Both the position numbers and the translations under genes were made by a program. The notes below the pieces were generated by a model, which was given only the letters and a program-made list of their open reading frames with translations, searched no databases and was not told the DNA's origin. Of a stretch of 64,000 bases of DNA, positions 1 to 11,660 are shown in pieces; within the stretch, counting starts at the first letter, position 1, and each line of letters opens with the position of its first letter. The stretch comes from Rhizobium etli 8C-3. Lineage in GTDB: Bacteria > Pseudomonadota > Alphaproteobacteria > Rhizobiales > Rhizobiaceae. The DNA lies in NCBI RefSeq assembly GCF_001908375.1, contig NZ_CP017243.1, forward strand, positions 62,001 to 126,000, read 5' to 3'.

Positions 1-277
1 GCAGCCAGAAAAATAATTGGCAGCAAGATCGCCTGGCATCCTTTAACATGCCGAAAGCGGAAAAAAATACGTGACAGCCTCCGATCCCTCTCTGAGCCGA
101 GGCCATCCATGATGGTAGAGAATCCGCAAGTCTTCGGCTGTCTGACACGACCAGCCGGTACGAATGCGGTACTGCCACGGCTCTCCTCCAGGCGCCCGTT
201 TTTGATCTCTCGATATCTAAATTTGTGCAGACGAGCAGGCAAAGCTATAACGGCAGGATCAACGAATACTGGTAGCT

Positions 278-292
278 CTCAGACAATCTGGA
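278..292. promoter_or_regulatory. GntR-type operator-like site, copy 1
   Basis: The stretch reads CTCAGACAATCTGGA. It keeps the core AGACAATCT found in a perfect inverted repeat (ATCAGA, three bases, TCTGAT) at 48365-48379, upstream of the GntR/FCD regulator gene. The outer bases of the arms differ. Function is inferred only from this resemblance. Confidence 0.35.
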
Positions 293-660
293 TCGATATC
301 AACCGGGAATGCCTGCATATGTAGGGAGGATTCAAGCACGGCGTGAGGGCGATGCAGACGGACGAGGCGGAGACGTCACGGAAACCCGAGAGCACCTGCA
401 TCACCTCGCTCGAGGTTTCCAGGCGGCCTTGTAGGAGACCCGCGGCGTAGTGCCCCGAAAACCCCACCGCGCAAATGCTGATTATGAAAGACAGTACGAA
501 AATGATTACTCTGTAGCCGGAAACGGGACAACAGCCTGTCCATTGTGGTCGATCCTTGTCCATAGGCGGTGAAGAAACTTCATCAATCGGGATCCGCCTC
601 CGAGGGAAGCATCGAATCATCAATGACGACACGAAAGCTGCGCGACCGAGGTTGTCTGTC

Positions 661-675
661 AACAGATTGTCTGAT
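661..675. promoter_or_regulatory. GntR-type operator-like site, copy 2
   Basis: The stretch reads AACAGATTGTCTGAT. It differs from the two operator-like copies at 49151 and 49359 (GACAGATTGTCTGAT) only in its first base. It lies 336 bp before the beta-glucosidase start codon. This suggests that the GntR regulator encoded at 48.4 kb, or a relative, also controls the beta-glucosidase. Confidence 0.5.
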
Positions 676-1011
676 AAAGCTTGCTAATGTTCGAACTGTC
701 TCACAAACTTGCGGAGGAATAACTCCGTAACAGAACCGGCGCTGCCGCAGCCGGCACAACTTTCACTGCTGAAATCGATTGCCGCGATGTTCCTTGTTTT
801 CAATGGAAAGCGGTGACCGCATCTCGGCTATGTGAAGGCTTCGAACATGTCGTCGTCCTCGCGACGGCGGGACGCGACGCCTTGATGAACAAACGGGCGT
901 CCTTTTTATGGATGGACGGCTCCATGGCGCCGAGATCACCAGCTTCCCCGATATGCATCTTGAGATGTTGATCTGGGACAGGTAAGTATTGAGATTCAAG
1001 AAGCAGAGAAG

Positions 1012-3456
1012 ATGATTGATAAGAAAGCATTGCTCGATAATATGACCTTGGCGGAGCAGGTCTCGCTACTTTCCGGCGATACGTTCTGGTCTTTACCGCC
1101 CATCGACCGCCTAGGGATAGGGAGATTGCGCTTGACCGACGGCCCCAACGGCGCCCGCGGGGCGGGGTCTTTTGTCGGAGGTGTGACTGCAGCGGCTTTC
1201 CCGGTGGGCATCGCCATCGGAGCGAGTTGGAACCCGGATCTAGCCAAGGAAATCGGCAGTGCCCTAGGTGACGAGGTTCTTTCAAAAGGTGCCCACGTCT
1301 CGTTAGCCCCCACCGTTAACATCCAGCGTAGCGTCACAAACGGCCGCAACTTTGAGTGCTTCTCTGAGGATCCGATCCTGACGGCGGAACTTGCAGTCGG
1401 CTATATCGAAGGTCTGCAGTCCACGAAAGTCGGTGCCACGATAAAACATTTCGTCGGCAACGAGTCCGAGATTGAACGTACAACCATCTCTTCAGATATC
1501 GATGAACGCACGCTGCGCGAAGTCTACCTGATACCCTTTGAGACGGCGGTGAAGCGGGCAAAGGTCTGGGCCGTGATGTCTTCGTATAACAAGCTAAACG
1601 GTACTTACACGGCGGAAAGCCATTGGCTGTTGAACGAGGTTCTGCGCGGTGACTGGGGTTTTAACGGCGTGGTGATGTCGGACTGGTTCGGCTCGCGTTC
1701 GACCGCACCCACCGTGAATGCCGGGCTGGATCTGGAGATGCCGGGCCCGACTCGCGATCGCGGCTCCAAGCTACTGGCTGCGGTCGAAGGCGGCGAGGTT
1801 AGTGTCGAGACGATCCGCGCCTGTGTGCGCAATATCCTGACTTTGATGGAACGCACCGGCGCTATCAACGATCATCGCGAGTTTAAGGAGTACGCCATTG
1901 ATCAACCGAAACATAGGGCATTGATCAGGCGCGCGGGAGCGGAAAGCGCAGTTCTGCTACAGAATGACGGGATCCTGCCATTGGCTCAGCAAGGTATGGT
2001 CGCCATCATTGGACCCAATGCCAAGGTCGCGCAGGTGATGGGAGGCGGCTCGGCGCAGTTGAACCCTCACTATGTCATCAGTCCGTGGCAGGGGCTGGTG
2101 GACGCGCTGGGTGAGGAGAATCTGTGCTACGCTCAGGGCTGCAACAATTATCGGTTTCAGCCGCTAATCGAAAACCCCACAACCTTCGAGTTTTTCCAAG
2201 GAAGGGAGCTAGCTGGCGAACCGGTGAAGGTCGTCGAGGAACCGTCGAGCCTTGGTGTATGGTTGCCCCCCGTGGCCGAGGGCTTTGTCGATCCCCTTCG
2301 CTTTTCGGCTAGAATGCGCACCATCTTCACAGCCTCGGAAGCCGGCGTCTATCGCGTCGGACTAACCTCGGCCGGGCTTGGCCGGGTCTATGTGGACGGC
2401 AGACTTGTGGTGGACGCTTGGGCTTCCTGGATACGTGGTACCACATTCTTTGAAGAAGGCTGCGAAGAGGTCGTGGGTGAAATCACGCTCGAAGCCGGCC
2501 GTACATACGAGGTCGTCGCCGAGTACGCCCGGCACGACCACGTCAACCTCTATATCGCCGCAATTCGGGTAGGAATAGGCAGATTTTCGGCCGAAGCGGA
2601 GATTGCCGAGGCAGCAGCCGTCGCGGCAAAGGCTGATCATGCGGTAGTCTTCGTGGGCAGAACGGGCGACTGGGATACCGAGGGCTCCGATCTTCGCGGT
2701 ATTGCACTTCCCGGTCTGCAGAACCAGCTTGTTGAGGCGGTAATTGCGGCCAATCCGAACACGATCGTCGTACTACAAACCGGTGGACCGGTGGAAATGC
2801 CCTGGCTTTCCGGTGCTCGTGCAGTACTGCAATGCTGGTATCCCGGACAGGAGGCTGGCAACGCGATCGCCGATGTGCTCCTCGGCAAGGCCGAGCCCTC
2901 GGGCCGACTGGCACAGACCTTCCCCGTGCGCTGGGCTGACAACCCCACACATACTGAGGATGACGCGGTCTATCCAGGTAAGGACGGCCATGTGCGATAT
3001 GACGAAGGTGTGTTCGTCGGTTATCGGCACTACGACCGCCACGGCATTAAGCCGCTGTTCCCGTTCGGTCATGGTCTCGGTTATTCAAGCTTTGCGATGT
3101 CGGACCTGACGGTAGGGCTACCAGACGCTGCCGGCGCGGTGACAGTGACACTGGAATTGACCAACATCAGCGAGCGGCCAGGTTCGGCAGTGGTGCAAAT
3201 CTATGTCGGCGATGTTGAAGCATCTATACCCAGACCGGTTAAAGAGCTGAAAGCCTTCTCGAAAATTGCCCTGGAACCCGGTGAGAAACGAAGGTTGCGT
3301 TTCATACTTGACGCCCGAACATTTGCCTTCTTCGACACGACCGAGCGGCGTTGGCGGATAGAGGCGGGGGAATTTGCAGTGATGGCTGGGTTCTCGGCCA
3401 CCGACATCCGTTTGAGTTTAACTGTCACGCAAAAGGGCGCTGTCTTGGCGCTCTGA
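1012..3456 (+). CDS. Beta-glucosidase, glycoside hydrolase family 3 with PA14 insert
   Basis: This predicted 814-residue enzyme would hydrolyse beta-glucosides, probably plant-derived glycosides, releasing glucose from the non-reducing end. The N-terminal GH3 barrel covers roughly residues 1-300. It carries the family motif with the predicted nucleophile aspartate near residue 224 (context VMSDWFG) and the KHFVGNE motif near residue 145. The second alpha/beta domain is interrupted at about 430-525 by a PA14 domain, which in relatives shapes substrate choice. A fibronectin-III-like domain closes the protein. No signal peptide is visible, so it is probably cytoplasmic and would need imported glycosides. 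The length is normal for PA14-containing GH3 enzymes. It stands alone, with operator-like sites upstream matching those of the 48-58 kb sugar operon. The start is the first ATG of the conserved reading frame; no strong ribosome-binding site decides it. Confidence 0.93.
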   Translation: MIDKKALLDNMTLAEQVSLLSGDTFWSLPPIDRLGIGRLRLTDGPNGARGAGSFVGGVTAAAFPVGIAIGASWNPDLAKEIGSALGDEVLSKGAHVSLAPTVNIQRSVTNGRNFECFSEDPILTAELAVGYIEGLQSTKVGATIKHFVGNESEIERTTISSDIDERTLREVYLIPFETAVKRAKVWAVMSSYNKLNGTYTAESHWLLNEVLRGDWGFNGVVMSDWFGSRSTAPTVNAGLDLEMPGPTRDRGSKLLAAVEGGEVSVETIRACVRNILTLMERTGAINDHREFKEYAIDQPKHRALIRRAGAESAVLLQNDGILPLAQQGMVAIIGPNAKVAQVMGGGSAQLNPHYVISPWQGLVDALGEENLCYAQGCNNYRFQPLIENPTTFEFFQGRELAGEPVKVVEEPSSLGVWLPPVAEGFVDPLRFSARMRTIFTASEAGVYRVGLTSAGLGRVYVDGRLVVDAWASWIRGTTFFEEGCEEVVGEITLEAGRTYEVVAEYARHDHVNLYIAAIRVGIGRFSAEAEIAEAAAVAAKADHAVVFVGRTGDWDTEGSDLRGIALPGLQNQLVEAVIAANPNTIVVLQTGGPVEMPWLSGARAVLQCWYPGQEAGNAIADVLLGKAEPSGRLAQTFPVRWADNPTHTEDDAVYPGKDGHVRYDEGVFVGYRHYDRHGIKPLFPFGHGLGYSSFAMSDLTVGLPDAAGAVTVTLELTNISERPGSAVVQIYVGDVEASIPRPVKELKAFSKIALEPGEKRRLRFILDARTFAFFDTTERRWRIEAGEFAVMAGFSATDIRLSLTVTQKGAVLAL

Positions 3457-3719
3457 ATGGGCCGCAAATCAATGACCACATTGGGCAGTGGTCGAGTTCC
3501 AACGTATGCAGTTTTGGCGGTGAAGCTGGGTGAGTTGAGTGAGAGAATGCCTCAAAACCGGTACTTGGTTAATGGCATGGCGAAACACCGCCTGCGCCTC
3601 CAAAAACAGGCAATGTTTTCTGAACGATCGTAAGCGCGATTTTCCCCGCACCTTCTGCAATTGAGTGAGCTTTGGCATGAGGTGTCCACCAAAATAGGTG
3701 GACACCAAGGGATGGAAGA
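3457..3719. other. Intergenic mobile-element debris
   Basis: No gene is supported here. The stretch contains the perfect inverted repeat listed at 3681-3706 and short minus-strand frames without recognisable domains. It probably derives from an insertion-sequence end. Confidence 0.4.
3681..3706. repeat. Perfect 10-bp inverted repeat
   Basis: GGTGTCCACC at 3681-3690 is followed by six A/T bases and then its exact reverse complement GGTGGACACC at 3697-3706. The structure could form a stable hairpin or bind a dimeric protein. Its position beside insertion-sequence debris suggests it came with a mobile element. Confidence 0.6.
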
Positions 3720-3758
3720 AGTGACCTGCCACTGAATTTTCATCCGGCGGCGACTAGA
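3720..3758. repeat. IS3-family element end, copy A (interrupted)
   Basis: This 39-bp stretch begins GTGACCTGCCACTGAA and recurs with a few substitutions at 37578-37615. In the second copy the sequence runs straight on into ATTAGAGCCTCGGC. Here it is broken after ACTAGA by the IS481-family element and resumes at 4806 with ATTAGAGCC. It therefore marks the outer end of an older IS3-family element whose orfB tail lies at 4806-4876. Confidence 0.65.
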
Positions 3759-4722
3759 TGTGGAGCCTCAACAGGTTGTCCTGGGTAAGAGCGAGCCTAG
3801 TGATTGGTGGTTTTGAGTTTAGACTTCCGTGAGGCCTGTGCCAATTGTAGCGATGAAGCCATCGTGGCAGTTCGGCGGCGCGCATGTCCGAGTTGGGATA
3901 GGCGACGGCGTAGGCCCACTCTCTGAGGGCGGTCTGGATGAAGCGTTCGGCCTTTCCGTTGGTTTTAGGCGTATATGGTCTGGTGCGGACGTGCTTGAGG
4001 CCGTTGTCGCGACAAGCTTGGCCGAATGGCTTTGATGTGTAGCAGGGACCATTGTCGGTCATGACGCGCTCGACCGCGATCCCGAGGCTGGCATAATAGG
4101 CCAATGCCGCCTTCAAGAAGGCCACGGCGCTTTCTTTCGTCTCGTCCGGCAATATCTGTGAGAAAGCGATGCGAGAGGCATCGTCGATGGCCACATGAAC
4201 GCATTCCCAACCGGCGCCCCAACTCTTGCCTCTGCGCGAACTCTGGCGAGTGCGATCGCCGGTGATGCGGTGGCCGACCTCATGAAACCGGCCGAGCTTC
4301 TTGATGTCGATATGAATCATCTCGCCGGGAGCCTGGCGTTCATAACGACGCACAGGCTCGGCCGGCTCGATATCCTTGAGGCGGGAGTGGCCTGCGCGCT
4401 TGAGAACCCGGCTCACCGTCGCTGCAGATACACCGGTTTCGATCGCGATGTGCTTGCCAGTCAGGCGCTGGCGGCGAAGCGTGATGATGCGCTCCGCCAG
4501 CGCCTGACTGGTCTGCCGGGGCATGGCATGAGGTCGGGAGGAACGATCGAGCATCGCCTCTCGACCACCGGCCTTGAAACGCTCGACCCAACGGGCGACG
4601 ATCTTGGCCGCGACGCCATAGGCCTGTGCTGCCTGAGCCTGGGTCAGATGCCCTTCGATAACAGCAAGCGCCATTTGTTCCCGGCGCAACGGCGTCAGTC
4701 GGGCATTCTTATGAATGTTCAT
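3754..4722 (-). CDS. IS481-family transposase
   Basis: This predicted 322-residue DDE transposase moves the surrounding insertion sequence. It has an N-terminal helix-turn-helix region (QAAQAYGVAAKIVARWVERF, about residues 30-60) and an rve-type integrase core. The core acidic residues are visible in HIDIKKLGRF, in MTDNGPCYTSK and in the glutamate of KTNGKAERFIQ. The start was set at the ATG at 4722, giving MNIHKNARLTPLRRE, because the family normally starts there and a GGA-rich sequence precedes it; the frame could extend 22 codons further. The stop codon TAG (3754-3756) lies just outside the element, in the duplicated target bases, so the target site supplies termination. No disabling mutation is visible. 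Confidence 0.9.
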   Translation of the reverse strand: MNIHKNARLTPLRREQMALAVIEGHLTQAQAAQAYGVAAKIVARWVERFKAGGREAMLDRSSRPHAMPRQTSQALAERIITLRRQRLTGKHIAIETGVSAATVSRVLKRAGHSRLKDIEPAEPVRRYERQAPGEMIHIDIKKLGRFHEVGHRITGDRTRQSSRRGKSWGAGWECVHVAIDDASRIAFSQILPDETKESAVAFLKAALAYYASLGIAVERVMTDNGPCYTSKPFGQACRDNGLKHVRTRPYTPKTNGKAERFIQTALREWAYAVAYPNSDMRAAELPRWLHRYNWHRPHGSLNSKPPITRLALTQDNLLRLHI

Positions 4723-4805
4723 TCGCGGCGATCCTTCCGACTCGAGGTGTGATAGCTCCAGTCTCCTAAATCCGCTTTGAATGGACAACCTCCCGAAAGC
4801 TCACA
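3759..4805 (-). mobile_element. IS481-family insertion sequence
   Basis: The element is bounded by imperfect inverted ends that both begin TGTG. The left end reads TGTGGAGCCTCAACAGG and the right end, on the other strand, TGTGAGCTTTCGGGAGG; both continue GTTGTCC. The 6-bp flanks are ACTAGA on the left and ATTAGA on the right. This fits the 6-bp NCTAGN duplication known for IS481, with one later substitution. The empty site exists in the related repeat at 37.6 kb. The element carries one transposase gene that appears intact. Confidence 0.75.
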
Positions 4806-4876
4806 ATTAGAGCCTCGGCCGGGGTCTGGTATCCGAGCGATGAGTGCGGCCGGAAATGGTTGTACAACACGACGAC
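4806..4876 (-). pseudogene. IS3-family transposase orfB, C-terminal remnant
   Basis: On the minus strand this short piece encodes YNHFRPHSSLGYQTPAEAL, the C-terminal signature of IS3-family OrfB integrases. Homology ends abruptly upstream. Downstream, the IS481-family insertion separates it from its natural end, whose uninterrupted form can be read at 37.6 kb as ...AEALIAAG followed by a stop. Confidence 0.75.
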
Positions 4877-5267
4877 AGAACACCCACGGGACCGAGGTTC
4901 GCGAGCTTTTGTATCCGTGGCATCCCTGGTCCGGGCAACCCGTTCACGTGCATGAGGCGGTGTCCAAAGGGAAGCATATTTCCGCTGCAGCCTTTCTGGT
5001 TCTTCTTCTGGTCGACTTCTTGAGGTCCCATCGTGGATGTTCGACCGATCAATGAGTGGTTGTTGGCGCAGCCTGGCGGTTCCGCACGTCGATCTCGCAA
5101 GCCTGCATTCTTTGGCAAGATTGCTGAAGGACGCTGATGCCTCATCGCAATCTTCGGTAATGGGCGCAGCACTTTGGTCGACTCAGCCTATTCAACGCCA
5201 TGGTGAGGCAGCTAAATGCTGACTTCCAAGAGAACCTTGAGCCTGCCCATCGATGCAAAATAGCTAA
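4877..5267. other. Gap between IS remnants
   Basis: I see no supportable gene. The sequence is probably composite mobile-element debris. Weak minus-strand frames have no recognisable domain. Confidence 0.4.
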
Positions 5268-5315
5268 TAGCGCGGCAATCAGGATGAGACGCTTGCGACA
5301 ATCTGGATGAGATTC

Positions 5316-7819
<2,504 letters not shown>

Positions 7820-7886
7820 TCACTCCGTCACACCCCGGCGCGAGTCTCATCCTGATTGACGCTGAATCTCATCGAGATCGCCGCTA

Positions 7887-9408
7887 CGCATAAAAGAGCC
7901 AGCCTGCCCGTCTAACCAATGCGAGCAGAACTCTCGGGACATTGTCACCCAACTTGTAGAGGGCCATCTTCGGCGTCAAGGCGCAGACCTCAACCGCTTC
8001 CGAGCAGAGAACTACGTCGGGTGCTGGACATATTTGTGAAGAACCCAACACGGCACAATACTTTTATCATCACGGAATGGGCGCGGCAGTCGGCCAGCAG
8101 CCAGGCGCCTGTAAAATCCAAGTGTCGAGCCGACAGGGCCTTGAAGGCAGGCCTGAAACCAGGATGAGGGAACATATCGCCGGATTGGGCCGAGTTGAAG
8201 AACGTTGTGGGCAAGAATCTGTGCCCTCACCTCATCAGTCCAATTCCGCCGCCGCCGCCGACAGGTGATCTTTGAGCTCATTTGGGGATCGTTAGCGTTC
8301 AGCTTCGGTAGGCGGACGTGCATTTTTGCGATGGTGGAAGTTGTCGGCAGGTGGGCAACACGTGAAATATGGTTCTTCACTGAAATCGAGGGCATCAGAC
8401 ACGTCCCGCGCTCGCCGCGACAGAGCGTCCGACGAGACCTCGAACCATCTTCCGCGAACACTTCATAGCACTGCCTGCAACGTGCTTCGTGTAGACTGCA
8501 ATCTTCAGTACATCGTTAAGCGAGGTCGTGTCTGAACAACACCGTAGGCATGCCGGATCCTCCGTATTCGAGATGGAATAGAGCGCCTCAGGAATGGTCC
8601 CATTTCATCCCGAGGAGGAGAAGTGAAATTGCCATAGTGGCGTGGCGGCGTTTGTTCGCGAGGCTCATGCTACGTGAGTGTCGAGAAGATTGCGACGGAT
8701 TTAAGTTTCGATCGCCGTGGTTTACCGGAATGCACCTTCCGCTATTTCGCCGCCGAGACGTTGGTCGAGTTCCTCGTGCTGGCCGTTGCGGCAACTTGGC
8801 GATTCACGCCGCCACCGCGCGCCTATCGCTGCGGCAGCACAGCCGGCTTCGACGCATCTTCATTCAGACAAGGCGATGGCAAAAATCATCGTCACGCCCG
8901 CGCGCGCTGGCCCTGTCGAGATTGCGGCCTTCCTGATGAAAGGCGACGTCGATCCGCTGGACGCCAAGAAGTGACCTTCGTCTTGTCGACCCCCCCTGCG
9001 GGAATAGAGCCAATCAAGCGTGCGGCGCGCCAGTGGGAGGACGGCACTTGGCGCGAGAACGTGCCGTTGCGGCAAGTGGAACATCCGTGTCGATTCTCGC
9101 GTCAGCGATTTTGAGCTTGCTCGGGCTTCCGGCGAGATTGAAATTGGGAATTTGAATGCCTTCACTGCAAACACACCGGATCTTCATTTTACGTGGCGCA
9201 ACTTTCCTCAAACGAACCCGCACCCGTGCGGTATTTGGCCACATCCTCGCCGAGGCCGGAGCCGGAATAACCGGGTCCGAGCTTCACTCTCATCACATCA
9301 AGGGTGCCTGCCACGAGCAAACGCCTTATAATTGGCGCGAAGCCAAACCGCGTCGGTGACAGGGCACTCACAGTAATGGGCAGGGTGCGGCTGTGGGCCG
9401 GCAATTGC
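7887..9408. other. 1.5 kb without a confident gene
   Basis: Several overlapping open frames occur on both strands, none with a recognisable fold or conserved start. A minus-strand segment near 8230-8270 encodes RRRRNWTDEVRAQI, reminiscent of the N-terminus of IS66 OrfA-type proteins, but the match breaks off at once. A short rightward frame at 8878-8974 (MAKIIVTPARAGPVEIAAF...) looks protein-like but is only 32 codons. I read the region as decayed DNA between the IS21 element and the AbiE remnant. Confidence 0.45.
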
Positions 9409-10401
9409 TTATTTTGACGCGTCGCTTTTGTTGGCATGCGCCTGAATTTGCGTGCATCGCTCGATCAGGTGCTCGAACGGCTCGGAATCGCCGAGCAGCA
9501 GGCCGTCGTCGACCATGCGCGCGTAATCCTCGCCGAGCGCACGCAGACCTTCTCCGGATGGCGTCAGAACCAGATTGCCGTTGACGGCTGCGGCGTAGTC
9601 GATGGGCGAGCGGTCGGCCGCCTTTTCCGCAAAAAACATGGATTTGTGTTTCGCCACGGCATTGGCGAGTTGCCGATCCGCGGATGCTTTGTCGGCGAAA
9701 CCAGCATCGTCCAGCCGGACGACATCATGCCAGTGGCGGGCAAAACGATCGCCGCGAAGGCGCTCCTGCAGGCAGAAGACATGGATGGCGGTCGCTTTCT
9801 CCCACAACGTCCGCTCCGCGTGCATGACGCGGGGACTCGCTTTCGGAAATTCGACACCATCAACCTGGCCCGACGCGTCACAGTCGACGGATACTGGCCG
9901 GCTCGCCGGTCGACCGCGCTCCGAATTCGAGCATGACGCTCGGGGCGACATAGCCGGATCCGCTGCTCACCGCTTCATAGTCGAGGTAGAGCGTATCGTC
10001 CTCGAGGCGGATTGCCGCCGGAAGAGATTGAACGCGCAACGCGCCATAACCGGCTCCACCGAGCCCGCCACCCAGACCGGAAGCCGCTTTCGCACCTCGC
10101 TGGTCCAGTGTTTCTCCTCGCTGCGGGTTTTCGGCAGTGCTTCGTCATTGTCGCCAACCAAGTCCGGCGCCAGGGCGCGGATATCGTAGGTCAGGTCGAC
10201 ATCCTCGGAGAACCTTTTGATGACACCGTAGGCTTTCGAAAGCGAGGTGCCGCCCTTGAAGACGAGATGCTCACCGAGCTTGGACGAAAAGAGCGTCTGC
10301 AGCGTCCAGACGACCCAGACATCCTTTTCGAGGAGATGAATGGGCCGTCCGGTGCGGTCGGCCGCCACCGCCAAGGCTTCGCGTCGGTTATCCTTTGACA
10401 A
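9409..10401 (-). pseudogene. AbiEii nucleotidyltransferase toxin, frameshifted
   Basis: Two minus-strand frames together spell an AbiEii-type toxin of a type IV toxin-antitoxin / abortive infection system. The upstream frame (10401 to about 10010) has the nucleotidyltransferase signature, FKGGTSLSKAYGVIKRFSEDVDL. The downstream frame (about 9905 to 9409) has the helical C-terminal part, ending at RCTQIQAHANKSDASK. Between them the correct reading passes through a third frame (EDDTLYLDYEAVSSGSGYVAP), so at least two frameshifts separate the halves. The toxin is very unlikely to be made whole. It follows the equally broken antitoxin gene. Confidence 0.8.
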
Positions 10402-10414
10402 GGTCAGAAACAGA

Positions 10415-10982
10415 TCAGCGATGCGCAGCCTTTCCTACGCTTCTTGCAAGCCAGGTCGGAAACTGCGGAGCCGCCGCCACCAGCTCGCCGAACGCGTTTG
10501 GCGGCAGCTTTCGCTTGATCCGCGACAGTGCTTCATCGGCCCTTTCCGGCCCAAGCCATGCAAGTGCGCGGACCGCCACGCCAGCAGGTCGATCGGCCAA
10601 GGCCAATTGCCAGCGCGGCACGTGCTTGAGCTCGACCGTCTGCTGTCCAAGGGTCATCGTCCGGCTACGGCCGGATGTCAGGTAGACGGAGCGGACCGGG
10701 ACCTGGGAGGTCAGGCCCAGGGCATTTGCCGCGGCGGCGCCATCGAGACGATGACCTCACCGCGCTGCTGCGCCACCGCCTCTACGGCCTGTTCGACCGT
10801 CGGCGGCCGACTGCCAAAGCGACTTTTGACGGGCCGCATATAGATACCACGGCCCGCCCGGACGAGCTCGCCACGCTCGGCCAGGCGCGACAGAGCCTGA
10901 TCCAGGGCGGCTCGATTTCCGAGATGCAAAAAACTCTTTGCCGAAAGCGCGGTCCTTCCGGCAGTCGTTCAGCATGTCCCAT
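10415..10982 (-). pseudogene. AbiEi-type antitoxin (DUF6088), frameshifted
   Basis: Three frames in succession encode an AbiEi/DUF6088 antitoxin. MGHAERLPEG starts at 10982. The next frame continues with HLGNRAALDQALSRLAERGE, a winged-helix DNA-binding segment, and RGIYMRPVKSRFG. After another shift, TLGQQTVELKHVPRWQLALA and RALAWLGPERADEALSRIKR complete the C-terminal domain. Intact members repress their own operon and neutralise AbiEii. At least two frameshifts make this copy inactive. Confidence 0.75.
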
Positions 10983-11127
10983 GATTTGCTATGTCAGCTT
11001 TTGCATGGCATTTCTCTTGTCAGAATTATATGCAAGTTTCTGACAGTTTGCAATGAGAGGGGAAGACGGCGAGCCCGGACGGTGCTGACCAATTTTTATC
11101 GGTCAGTGACCCGCTGTCTCTTCACAA

Positions 11128-11337
11128 TCACGATTCATCTATCAGGCCGTCAAACACTTCCACCATCGCATCGCTGATGGCCTTGCCTAGCGCGGCTGCA
11201 GCGTTTGCAAGCGCCTCGTCGTCCATATCGCGAGCGGCCATCGCAAAAGCAGTTCCCTCGGACGTTACGATTTCCCGCGCCCGCTCAATTGCCCAAAGGC
11301 CGAAGTCGCTGCGGCTGCTGATTTCCACGGTTTCCAT
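11128..11337 (-). CDS. Small hypothetical protein, 69 aa
   Basis: This is an acidic, alanine-rich 69-residue protein of unknown function, starting METVEISSRSDFGLWAIERA. It reads like a soluble helical protein without signal peptide or membrane segment. A purine-rich AGGGG sequence stands a few bases before the ATG, supporting translation. It lies alone between the AbiE remnant and the T3SS island. I do not recognise the family; a spurious frame remains possible. Confidence 0.45.
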   Translation of the reverse strand: METVEISSRSDFGLWAIERAREIVTSEGTAFAMAARDMDDEALANAAAALGKAISDAMVEVFDGLIDES

Positions 11338-11660
11338 GTTGTCCCCTGATTTGTTCGAGAGGACGGCTTATACCGATTTGCCGGACAATGCAGTCTGAAA
11401 ACCGAGCCCGAGGACCGACTTTGATCTGTCTCGTGAGCGCATTCCCTACGGTAGCGTGCTCTATTGCGCCGCACCTTGGCGACTGCGGTGTCACCAGCAT
11501 TTGTACTGCGGTATAATTTGGAAGCGCTATGTGGGGGTCAATGGTTCAATTTTGCCGCTCCGATAGCACCCATTTGTCATATCACTGAAAAACTTCTGAC
11601 CTAACGAGGCTTTCCGGGCCTCCGTTCAGGGTGCGGCCGTCGATCAGGAGTGACGAAATC
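11338..11660. other. Leader of the first NolX-like gene
   Basis: No gene is visible. The stretch between the 69-aa gene and the NolX-like gene must hold promoters in both directions. No convincing sigma-54 promoter or regulatory box was recognised by eye. An AGGAG sequence ends about nine bases before the ATG at 11661. Confidence 0.4.

Larger units (their letters stand above)
1..1011. other. Left flank without a confident gene
   Basis: I see no coding region I can support here. Short open frames exist on both strands, including a minus-strand frame at 279-662 with one hydrophobic stretch, but none has a recognisable family, a good ribosome-binding site or conserved ends. The stretch does hold two copies of the operator motif described separately (278-292 and 661-675). 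It probably contains the promoter of the beta-glucosidase gene that starts at 1012, plus decayed older coding sequence. Confidence 0.5.

Noticed and set aside
279..662. Leftward 127-codon frame as a membrane protein gene
   Set aside because: One hydrophobic stretch is present, but there is no start signal or family, and the frame overlaps an operator-like site.
8012..8461. Leftward frame with an RRRRNWTDEVRAQI segment as an IS66 gene
   Set aside because: The resemblance covers about 14 residues only and no other IS66 feature or element end is nearby.
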